Source of the DNA: Scardovia inopinata JCM 12537
GTDB lineage: Bacteria; Actinomycetota; Actinomycetes; Actinomycetales; Bifidobacteriaceae
NCBI RefSeq assembly: GCF_001042695.1
Contig: NZ_AP012334.1
Location: 434,001-498,000, forward strand
Length of the DNA: 64,000 nt
Reading direction: 5' to 3'
The first letter of the stretch is position 1; every line of letters begins with the position of its first letter. The notes beneath the pieces were generated by a model. That model saw only the letters and a list, made by a program, of their open reading frames with translations, did not search any database and had not been told where the DNA came from. Below, in pieces: positions 16,706 to 26,385 of this stretch. Position numbers and translations under genes: made by a program.

Positions 16706-18724
16706 TTACTGAGGCAGGGCCCGGCGACTGCGAGAAATATGCCTGCGGGACTCACGGATAAAAGTTATTATCATAAAAAGACAAACAAAAGCTAAAGGAA
16801 GCATGTGCCGGTCAAAATTATTGGCCGGAGATAAAACCATAACCCCCATCAGCAGAAGAAGGGGAAAATGCCGCAGGAGATAGGTCCAGCGTCGGAGAAT
16901 AAATTCAGCACAGATGATCATCAGACATATAATCACATAAAAATTTCCGTGCATGAGTTGGCCAATAACCGGCTTGGATGATGCCCTCAACGAGCTGTCT
17001 TTGATATATTCCCGAATACCGGGCAGCCAGTAGCGGATCCATGAAGTCCGCGTGTCAATCTGTGGGGTTTTCACATAATAAGCAGCAGATACATAAGGGG
17101 GATCGGAAATATCAAAATACCCATAAATTTTAGCCAGAAAAGCATCCAGATAAATTACTGGATTCCGTTTGCCCAAATCAAGCCAGGCTTCATTTAAGTG
17201 AGACATATCCTTGGCTGTTACTGTTTCCCACTTGTATGTTTCAATTTTTGGGTCTCCGCCGGAAGATTTGACCCTGTCGGCATCATCGGGGAAATATGTA
17301 TTTCCCATGGCATAAAGGTTGAAAATAGGTTGGAGTTGGCGCTTTGTTTTGGGGGAGATATTCAGGGGATCCAGCTTCATCACCCTGGCGATTTGCTGGA
17401 CTTGAACTCCACGGCTTTCAATTGGATCTCCGTTTATAATAGCTCCAGTGCCAACTGCCACATTCAGCCCTACCTGGAAAATCAGCAGGGGAAGGACCAG
17501 CCCTGCCAGCCAGGTTCTCCACCGGCTTCTGTCGCTGAGCAAAACCAGAATAATCTGGATTGCCAGAATATAGAGGGCATATTTCGCTGATATCAGCATA
17601 ATCAGGCTGCTGAGGAAGAGGCCGGCAGTGCGGCGGCGGGAAATTTTGCTGGTGTGGGGGGAAGCGAAAATTTCAAACCAGAGGCCGAACCACCAGAGAA
17701 AAGCGAAAGCAAAAAGAGGAGACTTGGTCAGGGCTGGCATGCTGAAAACAACCAGGGGATTAAAGGAAAAGAATACGATGATAATCAGCCGGGGCCACGG
17801 TCCTGCTGTAGAATTCCGCTCCAGGTGGGAAGAATCCTGGTAAATTCGGGAAGGACGAGCAAAACGGAAGAATCTGGCCATGGTAACGCTGACGCAGAAA
17901 AGGGCAAAGGCTGCCTGCAGAAGGGAAAGGAAGATAAAACCCAGGTCCAGCGAACCTGTCCATTGGTTGGATAGTTCCAGCAGGCTGCCGGTAATAATCG
18001 TGAGAACAACGTTATGCTGGTTAGTCAAATAAGTCGACGTTGTAGGCCATAAGTAGTGGGCAATGGGGTAGACATCCACCACATTGAACGATTCCATATA
18101 GTCAGGCCGACTGCCGTTCAGGTAGGCAATCCACCGTTTCGCTTCATTCCATTGAGAGAGGGCATCGGCCCCAAAAATCGTGGGGACCAGGGCCAAAAAA
18201 ATGAGCCAGAAAAAACCCACTATACAGGCAATTTGCCAGGAATACTGGGTGTGAGTGATGATCCAGGGCCGCCAGGAGGAGGTTATTTTTTTGATCAGAC
18301 TTAGTGCGGGTGGATTCTTCCGGCTGGTGGATTTTTTCGCATGCACGGTCAGCTTAGATTGTATCTGTTGTATCCATCGCATCCCTTTTAACCGTGTTAA
18401 TACTGGTTTTTTCAGCTTTTTCGCCCGGGCGGCCAAGAGTTTGCTAACCGTCTTAAGACGAGAATGGGGACGGCTGAGATCTACCAGGGAAGCAAGCAGT
18501 GACAGATAGATGGCGAAGGAAAAGATAAGAATCAGCCAGTTACCGACGGCAAAGGTAAGGATGGAATGGTTTGCCCGGTAAATGGGCCCAACTGCGGTAC
18601 AAAAAGCCAGCCAGAGGCAGACCAGTCCGGCAAGGATCCAGCGGAGGACAAGGGCAATCGTGGCAGCGGGGGAGTGATGAACCGGAAAAGGGCGGATGCT
18701 GGTGCTCCTGTCAGAATTCGTCAT
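16706..18724 (-). CDS. Large polytopic membrane protein, DUF6020-like
   Basis: 672 residues with many hydrophobic segments spread over the length, for example ALVLRWILAGLVCLWLAF, WLILIFSFAIYLSLLASLV, WQIACIVGFFWLIFLALV and LLLLMGVMVLSP near the C-terminus, and a mostly soluble loop around 430-590. The pattern and length resemble the DUF6020 family of bifidobacterial membrane proteins, which look like GT-C-type glycosyltransferases, but no catalytic motif was identified. ATG at 18724 is preceded by GAGG. It is convergent with rnhB (20 bp apart) and has tRNA-Gly upstream on the same strand. Confidence 0.6.
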   Translation of the reverse strand: MTNSDRSTSIRPFPVHHSPAATIALVLRWILAGLVCLWLAFCTAVGPIYRANHSILTFAVGNWLILIFSFAIYLSLLASLVDLSRPHSRLKTVSKLLAARAKKLKKPVLTRLKGMRWIQQIQSKLTVHAKKSTSRKNPPALSLIKKITSSWRPWIITHTQYSWQIACIVGFFWLIFLALVPTIFGADALSQWNEAKRWIAYLNGSRPDYMESFNVVDVYPIAHYLWPTTSTYLTNQHNVVLTIITGSLLELSNQWTGSLDLGFIFLSLLQAAFALFCVSVTMARFFRFARPSRIYQDSSHLERNSTAGPWPRLIIIVFFSFNPLVVFSMPALTKSPLFAFAFLWWFGLWFEIFASPHTSKISRRRTAGLFLSSLIMLISAKYALYILAIQIILVLLSDRSRWRTWLAGLVLPLLIFQVGLNVAVGTGAIINGDPIESRGVQVQQIARVMKLDPLNISPKTKRQLQPIFNLYAMGNTYFPDDADRVKSSGGDPKIETYKWETVTAKDMSHLNEAWLDLGKRNPVIYLDAFLAKIYGYFDISDPPYVSAAYYVKTPQIDTRTSWIRYWLPGIREYIKDSSLRASSKPVIGQLMHGNFYVIICLMIICAEFILRRWTYLLRHFPLLLLMGVMVLSPANNFDRHMLPLAFVCLFMIITFIRESRRHISRSRRALPQ

Positions 18725-18790
18725 CCGATACCTCGTGCTTGACCCTATATGTTATGCCTTATATATTATGACCTATGCGAAAACCGCGGG

Positions 18791-18861
18791 AGCGAGCGAC
18801 GGGAATCGAACCCGCGTAATCAGTTTGGAAGACTGAGGCTCTACCATTGAGCTACGCTCGC
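18791..18861 (-). tRNA. tRNA-Gly(UCC)
   Basis: 71-nt cloverleaf on the minus strand. Acceptor GCGAGCG pairs with CGCTCGC; D arm GCTCAATGGTAGAGC; anticodon loop CTTCCAA flanked by TCAGT/ACTGA gives anticodon UCC; T arm GCGGGTTCGATTCCCGT. No CCA is encoded. Confidence 0.95.
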
Positions 18862-18971
18862 GGTAAGACTGATCAAGCAGCCTTACCACATTATACATAA
18901 GTCATGGAATTAACCCTTCCCTGCCTGTCGCATGAAGTGTCAAATTCTCTTACCCTGCTAAGCTATGAGCT

Positions 18972-19628
18972 ATGGCAGAAAAAAAGGCGATAGCAGCCAG
19001 CCAGTCGGTGAAGGACGAGCTGGTAGAGTCAGCCGAGGAATCGCATATTTCCGTTGCTGATGTGCAGCGCAGCCGCTCTCACCCTTCCCGCTTTGTTGTC
19101 TTTTTGCTTCTCACTATTCTGGCAGCAACTCTTCCCTACGGTTGGGGACGCAGTTTGGCCCTGAATCACACGAAGGAATTGATGTCCCTTCTAGCTCCCT
19201 ATGATCCCCGAAGTATGGCCTTCCTTTCCTGGGCGGTCACCACCATGGTTTTTATGGCTTTGGGCATGGTAATCATGGATTCCAAACGGATCCTGTGGGG
19301 CTTAATTGCTCTTCTTCTCTTCTCTTCCCAGCAATTTCTCTGCGGATTGGGCCTGGTTAAAACCAGTTTTTGGTATGGCACTCAGGTCGTTTATGGATCG
19401 GCTGCTGGTTATGCTAATGCCCTTAATGTGGGTGTTTTTTCTTCCGGCATCGGCCTAGCCCTCTTCCTGATCGCCTACTTGCTGGTTCTGGTGTCTGTAA
19501 AGAAAACATCATCTCTCAATATTCTTACCCGCAGTTGGATGGCCCTGCTCAGCTTTTTCCTGGTGGAAGTTCTGGTTATGATTCTGACTTATTTAGGCGG
19601 GTTCGTGAACATGTTTATCCCGACTTAG
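18972..19628 (+). CDS. Integral membrane protein of unknown function
   Basis: 218 residues: about 45 polar residues (AEKKAIAASQSVKDELVESAEESH) then five likely membrane helices (RFVVFLLLTILAATLP, AVTTMVFMALGMVIM, ILWGLIALLLFSS, GIGLALFLIAYLLVLV and SFFLVEVLVMILTYL). No recognised domain. It is followed by mscL after 158 bp and may be expressed separately. Confidence 0.65.
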   Translation: MAEKKAIAASQSVKDELVESAEESHISVADVQRSRSHPSRFVVFLLLTILAATLPYGWGRSLALNHTKELMSLLAPYDPRSMAFLSWAVTTMVFMALGMVIMDSKRILWGLIALLLFSSQQFLCGLGLVKTSFWYGTQVVYGSAAGYANALNVGVFSSGIGLALFLIAYLLVLVSVKKTSSLNILTRSWMALLSFFLVEVLVMILTYLGGFVNMFIPT

Positions 19629-19786
19629 GGATTTCCCCGATTTCTTTAATAAACTGTACATTTTTAACTGTCCATTTTAAGAGAGGAAACAATAAATCTG
19701 GCATCAAGAACCTTTTTATCTTCTGTATCTTGCTATACCCGTAGAATAAAAACGTTCTTATTTATATACTTCTTGGAAGGAAAAAT

Positions 19787-20230
19787 ATGTTTAAAGGATT
19801 CAGAGAATTCATTGCCCGCGGAAATATGGTTGAAATGGCTGTTGCCTTTGTTATGGGTTCCGCCGTCACTGCCATCGTCACCTCTCTGGTTACGAGTATC
19901 ATCAACCCCCTGATTGCTGCCATCTTTAAGATGCCCAACATGAGCAAAGTCTGGAATGTGACTCTTAATGGTTCCACCATTAAGTTTGGTGCCTTCATCG
20001 GGGCCATTATCAACTTCCTGATTATCGCCCTGGTTGTCTACTTCTGCATTGTAGTTCCCATGAATAAATTCACAGCTTTGCTTAACCGCAACAAGGCCGA
20101 TGACGAGGAAGAAGAGCTCGACAATGAGGCCCAACAGACCCAGCTCCTGTCTGAGATTAAGGAACTCCTGGCTGCAGAAGCTCATAATCCTACTGCGCCT
20201 TCTTCTCCCAGTCAGTCTGAACAGGCTTAG
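19787..20230 (+). CDS. mscL: Large-conductance mechanosensitive channel
   Basis: 147 residues. Opens under membrane tension to release solutes in hypo-osmotic shock. First helix begins FKGFREFIARGNMVEMAVAFVMGSAVTAIVTSLV, shown here as the family's constant N-terminal amphipathic helix plus TM1 (residues 2-35); second helix IGAIINFLIIALVVYFCIVV; cytoplasmic end DEEEELDNEAQQTQLLSEIKELL forms the coiled bundle. GGAAGGAAAAAT before ATG 19787 is a good ribosome site. Confidence 0.95.
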   Translation: MFKGFREFIARGNMVEMAVAFVMGSAVTAIVTSLVTSIINPLIAAIFKMPNMSKVWNVTLNGSTIKFGAFIGAIINFLIIALVVYFCIVVPMNKFTALLNRNKADDEEEELDNEAQQTQLLSEIKELLAAEAHNPTAPSSPSQSEQA

Positions 20231-20354
20231 TCCTGGTCTGTCCTGGCTTTTCTTGCCGAAGTGTTATAGTTTCCAATTGGCGTGAGTATCGCCCGCGGAT
20301 AGAGAGCGCTTTGGCATCGGGCCAGGGCACCGCGCAACAAGACAGGAGGCCGGT

Positions 20355-20624
20355 ATGGCACTGAGTAATGAAGAAAAGCAGTCGATCATTTCCGAATACG
20401 CGACTCATGAGGGTGACACTGGTTCTCCCGAAGTCCAGGTTGCACTGCTCACCGCACGTATTAACAATCTGACTGGTCATATGAAGCAGCACAAGCACGA
20501 CAATCATTCTAACCGTGGTTTGCTCCTTATGGTTGGTGAACGCAGCCGGATGCTGAATTATTTGAAGGATAAGGATATTAATCGTTATCGTTCTCTGATT
20601 GAGCGCCTTGGCTTGCGTCACTAA
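20355..20624 (+). CDS. rpsO: 30S ribosomal protein S15
   Basis: 89 residues, full length. Contains [49 protein letters not shown] and [12 protein letters not shown]. It nucleates 30S assembly and in many bacteria represses its own mRNA. Upstream, 124 bases with several GC stems (near 20290-20340) and AGGAGG before the ATG could be that leader. A terminator follows directly. Confidence 0.96.
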   Translation: MALSNEEKQSIISEYATHEGDTGSPEVQVALLTARINNLTGHMKQHKHDNHSNRGLLLMVGERSRMLNYLKDKDINRYRSLIERLGLRH

Positions 20625-20633
20625 AAATCTTTC

Positions 20634-20660
20634 GCCCAGGTTGTCGCCTGGGCTCTTTTG
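20634..20660 (+). terminator. Rho-independent terminator of rpsO
   Basis: GCCCAGG (20634-20640) pairs with CCTGGGC (20647-20653), then TCTTTTGC. It lies ten bases after the rpsO stop. Confidence 0.85.
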
Positions 20661-20975
20661 CATAAGCTTTCTGCTTTCCCTCACTGTTTGATATCAACGG
20701 ATAATAACGCGAAGCGAAAATTAAGCAGGAAAAAATCAAACAGAGGAAGTCGGACGGGGCAGCAAAGATGGCAAAGATACATGCACACAGATAAAGATAC
20801 GCAAAGATACGCAGAAAATAAATATAAATAAATATAAAGAAATAAGAAAGTCGTGTCAGTTTCCAGCTAATTCCTAAACGTAGGGGGGCGCAGGAGCGGA
20901 TACGCAACAGATAAAAATGATGATTCGCAAGAGGGTCTTGCGACTAGGTATGAAGAAAAAATAAAGGAGGAACCC
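20661..20975. other. Intergenic region before pnp
   Basis: No gene seen. It is purine-rich with short A-rich repeats (GCAAAGATA... and AATATAAATA... units around 20765-20845) and ends in AAAGGAGGAACCC, the ribosome site for pnp at 20976. pnp mRNA leaders are often autoregulated; no specific structure was identified. Confidence 0.4.
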
Positions 20976-23837
20976 ATGGAGGGTCCCGATATTAAAGCAG
21001 TAGAAGCCGTTATTGATAACGGCGATTTTGGCAAGCGCGTTCTGCGCTTTGAGACAGGTCGTCTCGCCCAGCAGGCGGATGGGGCAGTTGCCGCTTATCT
21101 TGATGATGATTCCATGATTCTGTCAACGACTACGGCTGGAAGCAGTCCTAAGGAGAATTTCGATTTCTTTCCTCTGACTGTTGATGTTGAAGAAAAAATG
21201 TATGCAGCCGGGAAGATTCCCGGGTCTTTCTTCCGCCGGGAAGGCCGCCCATCCAACGAGGCTATTCTGGCCTGCCGCATTATTGATCGTCCTCTGCGGC
21301 CTCTGTTCCCTCACACTCTGCGTAATGAGGTCCAGGTTGTGGAAACAGTTTTGTCCATCAGCCCTGATGATTCTTATGACATGATTGCTATGAATGCCGC
21401 TTCGGCATCCACCATGATTTCCGGGCTACCTTTTGAAGGTCCGGTTTCCGGCGTCCGCTTGGCTCTGATTGATGATCAGTGGGTAGCCTTCCCTCGGTGG
21501 TCTGAGCGCGAACGGGCTGTTTTTGAACTGGTTGTTGCTGGTCGGGTGCTCGACAATGGAGACGTAGCTATAGCTATGATTGAGGCCGGAGCCGGTAAGA
21601 ACGCATGGAAGCTCATTTATGATGAAGGCATGACCAAGCCGGATGAGGTTGTTGTTGCCGGCGGTCTTGAGGCTGCAAAGCCTTTCATCAAGACCATCTG
21701 CGAGGCTCAGAATGAGCTGAAGAAGGCAGCTGCCAAGGAAACTAAGGACTTCCCCCTCTTCCCTGAATACACTGAGGATCTTTACAATCGAATTGATCAG
21801 ATTGCCCACAGCGACCTGAATGATGCCCTCTCTATTGCCGAGAAGCTTCCCCGCCAAGACCGGATTGCCCAGATTAAGCAGGGTGTTGTTGACACTCTGG
21901 CTGCGGAGTTCACCGATATGGACGATGCTGAGAAAGAAAAAGAAATTGGCAATGCCTTCAAGGAATTGCAGCGCCAGATTGTCCGTACCCGCATCCTGAC
22001 CGAAGATTACCGAATCGATGGCCGTGGTCTGCGTGACATCAGGACCCTCTCTGCTGAAGTGGATGTAGTTCCCCGTGTTCACGGGTCTGCCCTCTTCCAG
22101 CGTGGAGAAACTCAGATCCTGGGCGTGACTACCCTGAATATGCTGAAGATGGAGCAGACAACTGATGCTCTGTCCGGTCCTAGCACCAAGCGGTATATGC
22201 ATAATTATGAGATGCCTCCCTACAGCACCGGAGAAACCGGCCGCGTGGGCTCTCCCAAGCGCCGTGAGGTGGGGCATGGAGCCCTGGCTGAGCGGGCTCT
22301 GATCCCGGTTCTCCCTTCTCGGGAGAAGTTCCCCTATGCTATCCGGCAGGTGTCTGAAGCCATTGGCTCCAATGGTTCCACTTCTATGGGATCGGTCTGC
22401 GCTTCTACTATGTCCCTTCTGGATGCTGGTGTTCCCCTGAAAGCTCCGGTTGCCGGCATTGCTATGGGGCTGGTTTCCGGTGAAGTCAATGGCCAGATGG
22501 TCTACAAAACTTTGACTGATATTCTAGGTGCCGAAGATGCCTTTGGTGATATGGACTTCAAGGTAGCTGGAACATCGGAATTTATTACTGCCCTTCAGCT
22601 CGACACTAAGCTTGATGGTATTCCTGCTGATATTTTGGCTGCTGCTCTGCGTCAGGCTTATGAGGCCAGAACCACTATTCTTGAAGTCATCAACGAGTGC
22701 ATTGATGGTGTTAACGAGATGAGCCCCTATGCTCCTCGGATTATCAGCATGACTGTTCCTGTGGATAAGATTGGCGAAATCATTGGGCCTAAGGGCAAGA
22801 TGATTAACGAAATCCAGGAAAAGACCGGTGCTGAAGTCACCATTGAGGATGATGGTACTGTGTACATTGCATCCGAAGGCGGTAATGCCGCTGAAGAAGC
22901 CCGCAAGTTGATTGATCAAATTGCTAATCCTCATATTCCTGAAGAAGGGGAGAAGTATCAGGGCAAGGTTGTGAAAACCACTAGCTTTGGTGCCTTCGTC
23001 AACCTGACTCCCGGAACCGACGGACTTCTGCATATTTCACAGATTCGCAACCTGGCTAACGGTGATCGTATTGATGCTGTGGAAGATGTTTTGCGCGAAG
23101 GCGACACCGTTGAGGTAGTTGTTCAGGGCGTGGATGACAAGGGTAAGATTTCTCTGGCAATTCCTGGATTCGAAGATCAGGAAAACAACTCCCGTTCTGG
23201 GGCTGGCCGTGGTTTTGGCCATTCTGACAGGGGCAACCGTGGAGATAGGTATGACCGCGGAGACCGTGATGATCGTAGTGATCGCGGCGACCGGTCCGAT
23301 CGTGGAGATCGTTCCGACCGCGCCGACCGGTCTTCTCATAACCGCCGTCATGACCGTTCTGATCGTTCCGACCGCGCCGACCGTTCTGACCGGAATGATC
23401 GTTCCGACCGCGCCGACCGTTCTGACCGGAATGATCGTTCCGACCGCGCCGACCGAGGCAGCCGTTACGACCGTAGAGATGAAGCAGGAGATGACGATCG
23501 CTTTGATCGTTCTTCCCGTTTCCGTCGTTATGACGATGACGACCGTTCTGACCGCCATAATTCCCGGTATGAGGATGACGACCGTGATTATCGTTCTCGC
23601 CGTCCCCGCCGTGATGATCGGGACGATAGGTCTGATCGTTCCGACCGTTCTGATCGTTCCGACCGTTCTGACCGTGGCGATAGGTATGACAGGTCCGACT
23701 GGGGTTCTCACAGCCGTCGTTCTGACCGCTATGCCGATGAAGATGCTTATAACGAGTATCGTCAAGGTCGTGAGGAAAGAACGGCCCGTCCCCGCCGCCG
23801 TATTCGCCGCGACTTCGATCCTTTCGACGAGGATTAA
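20976..23837 (+). CDS. pnp: Polynucleotide phosphorylase with extended Asp/Arg/Ser tail
   Basis: 953 residues (usual bacterial length about 700-750). Two RNase PH-like domains (core about 25-250 and 340-570, the second with [21 protein letters not shown] and the catalytic [17 protein letters not shown] and [13 protein letters not shown] regions), then a KH domain ([22 protein letters not shown]) and an S1 domain ([20 protein letters not shown]). It phosphorolyses mRNA 3' ends. The last ~200 residues are a disordered tail built mostly from Arg-Ser-Asp and Arg-Gly-Asp units, ending with [14 protein letters not shown]. That tail is encoded by near-identical short DNA repeats. AAAGGAGG precedes ATG 20976. 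Confidence 0.93.
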   Translation: MEGPDIKAVEAVIDNGDFGKRVLRFETGRLAQQADGAVAAYLDDDSMILSTTTAGSSPKENFDFFPLTVDVEEKMYAAGKIPGSFFRREGRPSNEAILACRIIDRPLRPLFPHTLRNEVQVVETVLSISPDDSYDMIAMNAASASTMISGLPFEGPVSGVRLALIDDQWVAFPRWSERERAVFELVVAGRVLDNGDVAIAMIEAGAGKNAWKLIYDEGMTKPDEVVVAGGLEAAKPFIKTICEAQNELKKAAAKETKDFPLFPEYTEDLYNRIDQIAHSDLNDALSIAEKLPRQDRIAQIKQGVVDTLAAEFTDMDDAEKEKEIGNAFKELQRQIVRTRILTEDYRIDGRGLRDIRTLSAEVDVVPRVHGSALFQRGETQILGVTTLNMLKMEQTTDALSGPSTKRYMHNYEMPPYSTGETGRVGSPKRREVGHGALAERALIPVLPSREKFPYAIRQVSEAIGSNGSTSMGSVCASTMSLLDAGVPLKAPVAGIAMGLVSGEVNGQMVYKTLTDILGAEDAFGDMDFKVAGTSEFITALQLDTKLDGIPADILAAALRQAYEARTTILEVINECIDGVNEMSPYAPRIISMTVPVDKIGEIIGPKGKMINEIQEKTGAEVTIEDDGTVYIASEGGNAAEEARKLIDQIANPHIPEEGEKYQGKVVKTTSFGAFVNLTPGTDGLLHISQIRNLANGDRIDAVEDVLREGDTVEVVVQGVDDKGKISLAIPGFEDQENNSRSGAGRGFGHSDRGNRGDRYDRGDRDDRSDRGDRSDRGDRSDRADRSSHNRRHDRSDRSDRADRSDRNDRSDRADRSDRNDRSDRADRGSRYDRRDEAGDDDRFDRSSRFRRYDDDDRSDRHNSRYEDDDRDYRSRRPRRDDRDDRSDRSDRSDRSDRSDRGDRYDRSDWGSHSRRSDRYADEDAYNEYRQGREERTARPRRRIRRDFDPFDED

Positions 23838-23967
23838 TTTTGGGATTTCACAGTTCAGTAATTTGGAGTTGAATAACGTTGAATAACTCGGAGTTCCTAA
23901 TTCAATAACTTCGAATTCTTTATTCAATAACTCGGAATTTTGAGTTCGCAAACTCTGAATTCTTACT

Positions 23968-24004
23968 ATCTCTGGCTGGATGAGGCATCCAGCCAGAGAT
24001 TTTC
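23968..24004 (+). terminator. Rho-independent terminator of pnp
   Basis: Perfect 15-bp stem: ATCTCTGGCTGGATG (23968-23982) with its complement ending at 24000, a 3-base loop, then TTTTCC. It lies 130 bases after the pnp stop. Confidence 0.85.
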
Positions 24005-24180
24005 CTTTCTATTTCCTTCTTGTTTCCCTTCCTCTTTACTTTGTGTTTAGTTACTTTTGGGTTACAATTTACCTATTTCCTAGTTTCTCTTCATCTTTTT
24101 ATCAATTGCTTCTCCTTATGCATAATTTCTGTTATTGGAATATAAGTTAGTGGTGCTGAAGTCTGTTCCAACCGGTTTCA

Positions 24181-24285
24181 TATAAACTATCCTTCACCCA
24201 ACTGCACAGGGAAAAAAAGAAAGTGACGTAATTCCAACCTTTTTATTTAGAGACAATGCAGTTGGGTGAAGGGTAGTTTTCTATA
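24181..24285. repeat. Dispersed palindromic element, copy 2
   Basis: Left arm 24186-24206 and right arm 24257-24277 share CTTCACCCAACTGCA / TGCAGTTGGGTGAAG and extend to TATA on both sides. Exactly 50 bases (24207-24256) separate the TGCA ends, as in the other two copies. Confidence 0.85.
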
Positions 24286-24451
24286 ATCTAAAATCAGTGG
24301 TTGCTCGACCCTTATAAAGGTTTTGTTTTATGTATTTCCATACATAAAACAATCCTATTTTCAACAAATTCTAAATGAATAATGAAATGGGTTCTCGTGA
24401 ACTAGAATTCTGGAAGAATGAACCCAACGAAAATTGGCTCTCTTCAAAAGA

Positions 24452-24510
24452 AAGAGCCCTGTTATTGGTGCACTATACGTTGATTCATTGTACCAAATAA
24501 CAGGGCTCTT
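24452..24510 (-). terminator. Terminator hairpin downstream of pgm
   Basis: AAGAGCCCTGTTATTGG (24452-24468) pairs with its near complement at 24493-24510, with about 24 bases in the loop. On the minus strand it is followed by TTTCTTTTG, fitting a terminator for pgm. Confidence 0.65.
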
Positions 24511-24621
24511 AAATATTAATATATTAATATTGTCTGGAGGCTGCTTTCCCGCAGTGCTTTAGCACTAGTGGCGCAATACTCCAGAGTCTAATCTGGCTTG
24601 TTGCTAGTCAGCTTAGTTGAC

Positions 24622-26298
24622 TTAGTCGGCTAAGGCCTTGTTGACAACAGCTGTTGCCTCATCGAGAACCTTGTCCAGAGTTTCTTCTGAAATGAAGGAT
24701 TCTGCGTATACCTTGTAGATGTTCTCCGTGCCAGAGGGACGGGCAGCGAACCAATTATTCTTGGTTGTTACCTTAATTCCTCCAATGGGAGCACCATTGC
24801 CGGGAGCCTCAGTCATCTTCTGCTCAATGGCCTCACCACCGAGGGTGGTGTCGGTCACGGAATCAGGGGTCAGGCTGGCAAACTTTTGCTTCTGCTCCAG
24901 GGTGGTAGGGGTGTCAACCCGCTTGTACCAGCTCTGTCCGAAACGTGCAACCTGCTCATCATGAAGCTGAGCAGGGGTCTTACCGGTCTTGGCCGTTATC
25001 TCTGCCGCGAGAAGATCGGGAATAATGCCGTCTTTGTCAGTTGTCCATACACGGCCGTCGAAACGCAGGAAGCTCATTCCAGAGCTTTCTTCGCCGCCAA
25101 AACCGACTTCGCCGTTAAAGAGCGGATCCACGAACCATTTGAAGCCAACGGGAACTTCCACCAGCTTTGCGTTAATAGAAGCGGCAACGCGGTCAATTAG
25201 GGAAGAGGAGACCAGAGTCTTGCCAATGCCTGAGCCTTCCGGCCAGCCGGGCCTATTACCGCCAAAGAGGTATTCCACGCAGACAGCAATATAATGGTTC
25301 GGGTTCATCACACCGCTGCCAGGGCAAACAATTCCGTGCCGATCAGCATCTGGGTCGGTACCGCCTACCAGGTCGTACTGATCCCATGCGCCGGCATTGA
25401 GCCTGTCTACCAGTCCCTTCATGGCATAGGGAGAACTGGGATCCATGCGAATCTTTCCATCGTGATCGATGGTCATGAAGGACCACTGCGGGTCAACTTT
25501 CGGGTTTACTAGGCCAATATTGAGGCCGTATTTCTCGTTGATCAGTTCCCAATAGTTCACCGAAGCCCCACCCAAGGGGTCAATTCCCAAACGGACTCCG
25601 GAACTCTTGATCAGATCAAGATCAATAACGTTTTTCAGATCGTCCACATAATGCTCGCGATAATCAAAGCGCTCAACCAGATCGGACGTGACGGCCTGGC
25701 TGTATGGCACACGGGCCACATTCTTCCAGTTGGGGAGGAGCTCGTTGGCGCGCTGAGCAATGGCATTGGTTGTCTCAGCCGGGGCAGGCCCGCCGGTGGG
25801 TGGGTCATACTTGAAGCCGCCGTCTGTTGGAGGATTATGGGATGGAGTGACCACAATGCCGTCTGCCAGGTCATCCCCACTGAACCGCTGACTGCCGTCT
25901 GCGGCGCGATTGTGGGTTAGGATAGCCTGGGAAACAGTAGGTGTGGGGGTGTAATCATCGCGAGAATCAATGCGAACGCGAACTCCGTTGGCAACGAGGA
26001 CTTCGATGGCGGTCTTCCATGCCGGCAGGCTTAGGGCGTGGGTGTCACGGCCCAGATAAAGCGGACCGGTGACCTTGGCATTCTTGCGATATTCAGCGAT
26101 GGCTTGAGAAATTACTACAATGTGAGCTTCATTGAAGGAAGTCTTCAGACTTGATCCCCGGTGCCCGGAGGTACCAAAAGCAACTCGCTGCTCAGGTACA
26201 GAAACATCAGGAACGAGGTTGTAGTAAGAATCCAAAACCTCAGTGACATTAATGAGATCTTTTTCGGTGGCGGGCATTCCCGCATTTGTTGCAACCAT
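24622..26298 (-). CDS. pgm: Phosphoglucomutase (alpha-D-glucose-specific)
   Basis: 558 residues; interconverts glucose-1-phosphate and glucose-6-phosphate. Motifs: AFGTSGHRG, the phosphoserine loop [13 protein letters not shown], metal-binding DPDADRHGI, the sugar-binding [10 protein letters not shown] and the phosphate-binding [10 protein letters not shown]. Full length. It follows from glycogen/UDP-glucose metabolism. The next gene upstream on the same strand (lipid kinase) ends 88 bp before its start. Confidence 0.96.
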   Translation of the reverse strand: MVATNAGMPATEKDLINVTEVLDSYYNLVPDVSVPEQRVAFGTSGHRGSSLKTSFNEAHIVVISQAIAEYRKNAKVTGPLYLGRDTHALSLPAWKTAIEVLVANGVRVRIDSRDDYTPTPTVSQAILTHNRAADGSQRFSGDDLADGIVVTPSHNPPTDGGFKYDPPTGGPAPAETTNAIAQRANELLPNWKNVARVPYSQAVTSDLVERFDYREHYVDDLKNVIDLDLIKSSGVRLGIDPLGGASVNYWELINEKYGLNIGLVNPKVDPQWSFMTIDHDGKIRMDPSSPYAMKGLVDRLNAGAWDQYDLVGGTDPDADRHGIVCPGSGVMNPNHYIAVCVEYLFGGNRPGWPEGSGIGKTLVSSSLIDRVAASINAKLVEVPVGFKWFVDPLFNGEVGFGGEESSGMSFLRFDGRVWTTDKDGIIPDLLAAEITAKTGKTPAQLHDEQVARFGQSWYKRVDTPTTLEQKQKFASLTPDSVTDTTLGGEAIEQKMTEAPGNGAPIGGIKVTTKNNWFAARPSGTENIYKVYAESFISEETLDKVLDEATAVVNKALAD

Positions 26299-26385
26299 AC
26301 TCCTATTGTGCCATGCTGAGAAGATATTATACTTAGTCTGATTCTTGCACAGTTGAGTTTAATTATTTATTTTATAAAGGATCGT

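Larger units (their letters stand above)
23838..24621. other. Intergenic region between pnp and pgm (convergent)
   Basis: No gene seen. It contains short A/T-rich repeats built around TCAATAACT and GAATT units (23850-23960), the pnp terminator (23968-24004), copy 2 of the palindromic element (24181-24285), the pgm terminator hairpin (24452-24510), a perfect 20-bp palindrome AATATTAATATATTAATATT (24512-24531) and a multi-branched fold (24533-24585). Confidence 0.5.

Noticed and set aside
23037-23951. Long open frame on the minus strand opposite the pnp tail
   Set aside because: It mirrors the Arg-Ser-Asp repeat of pnp and gives a biased Val/Thr/Ile/Gly product; no ribosome site or family.
24441-24475. 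Terminal inverted repeat of an insertion sequence near GGCTCTCTTCAAAAGAAAGAGCC
   Set aside because: No transposase or matching second end nearby; the sequence works as part of the pgm terminator.
24533-24585. Hammerhead-type ribozyme
   Set aside because: The fold has three stems but the CUGANGA core is absent on both strands.
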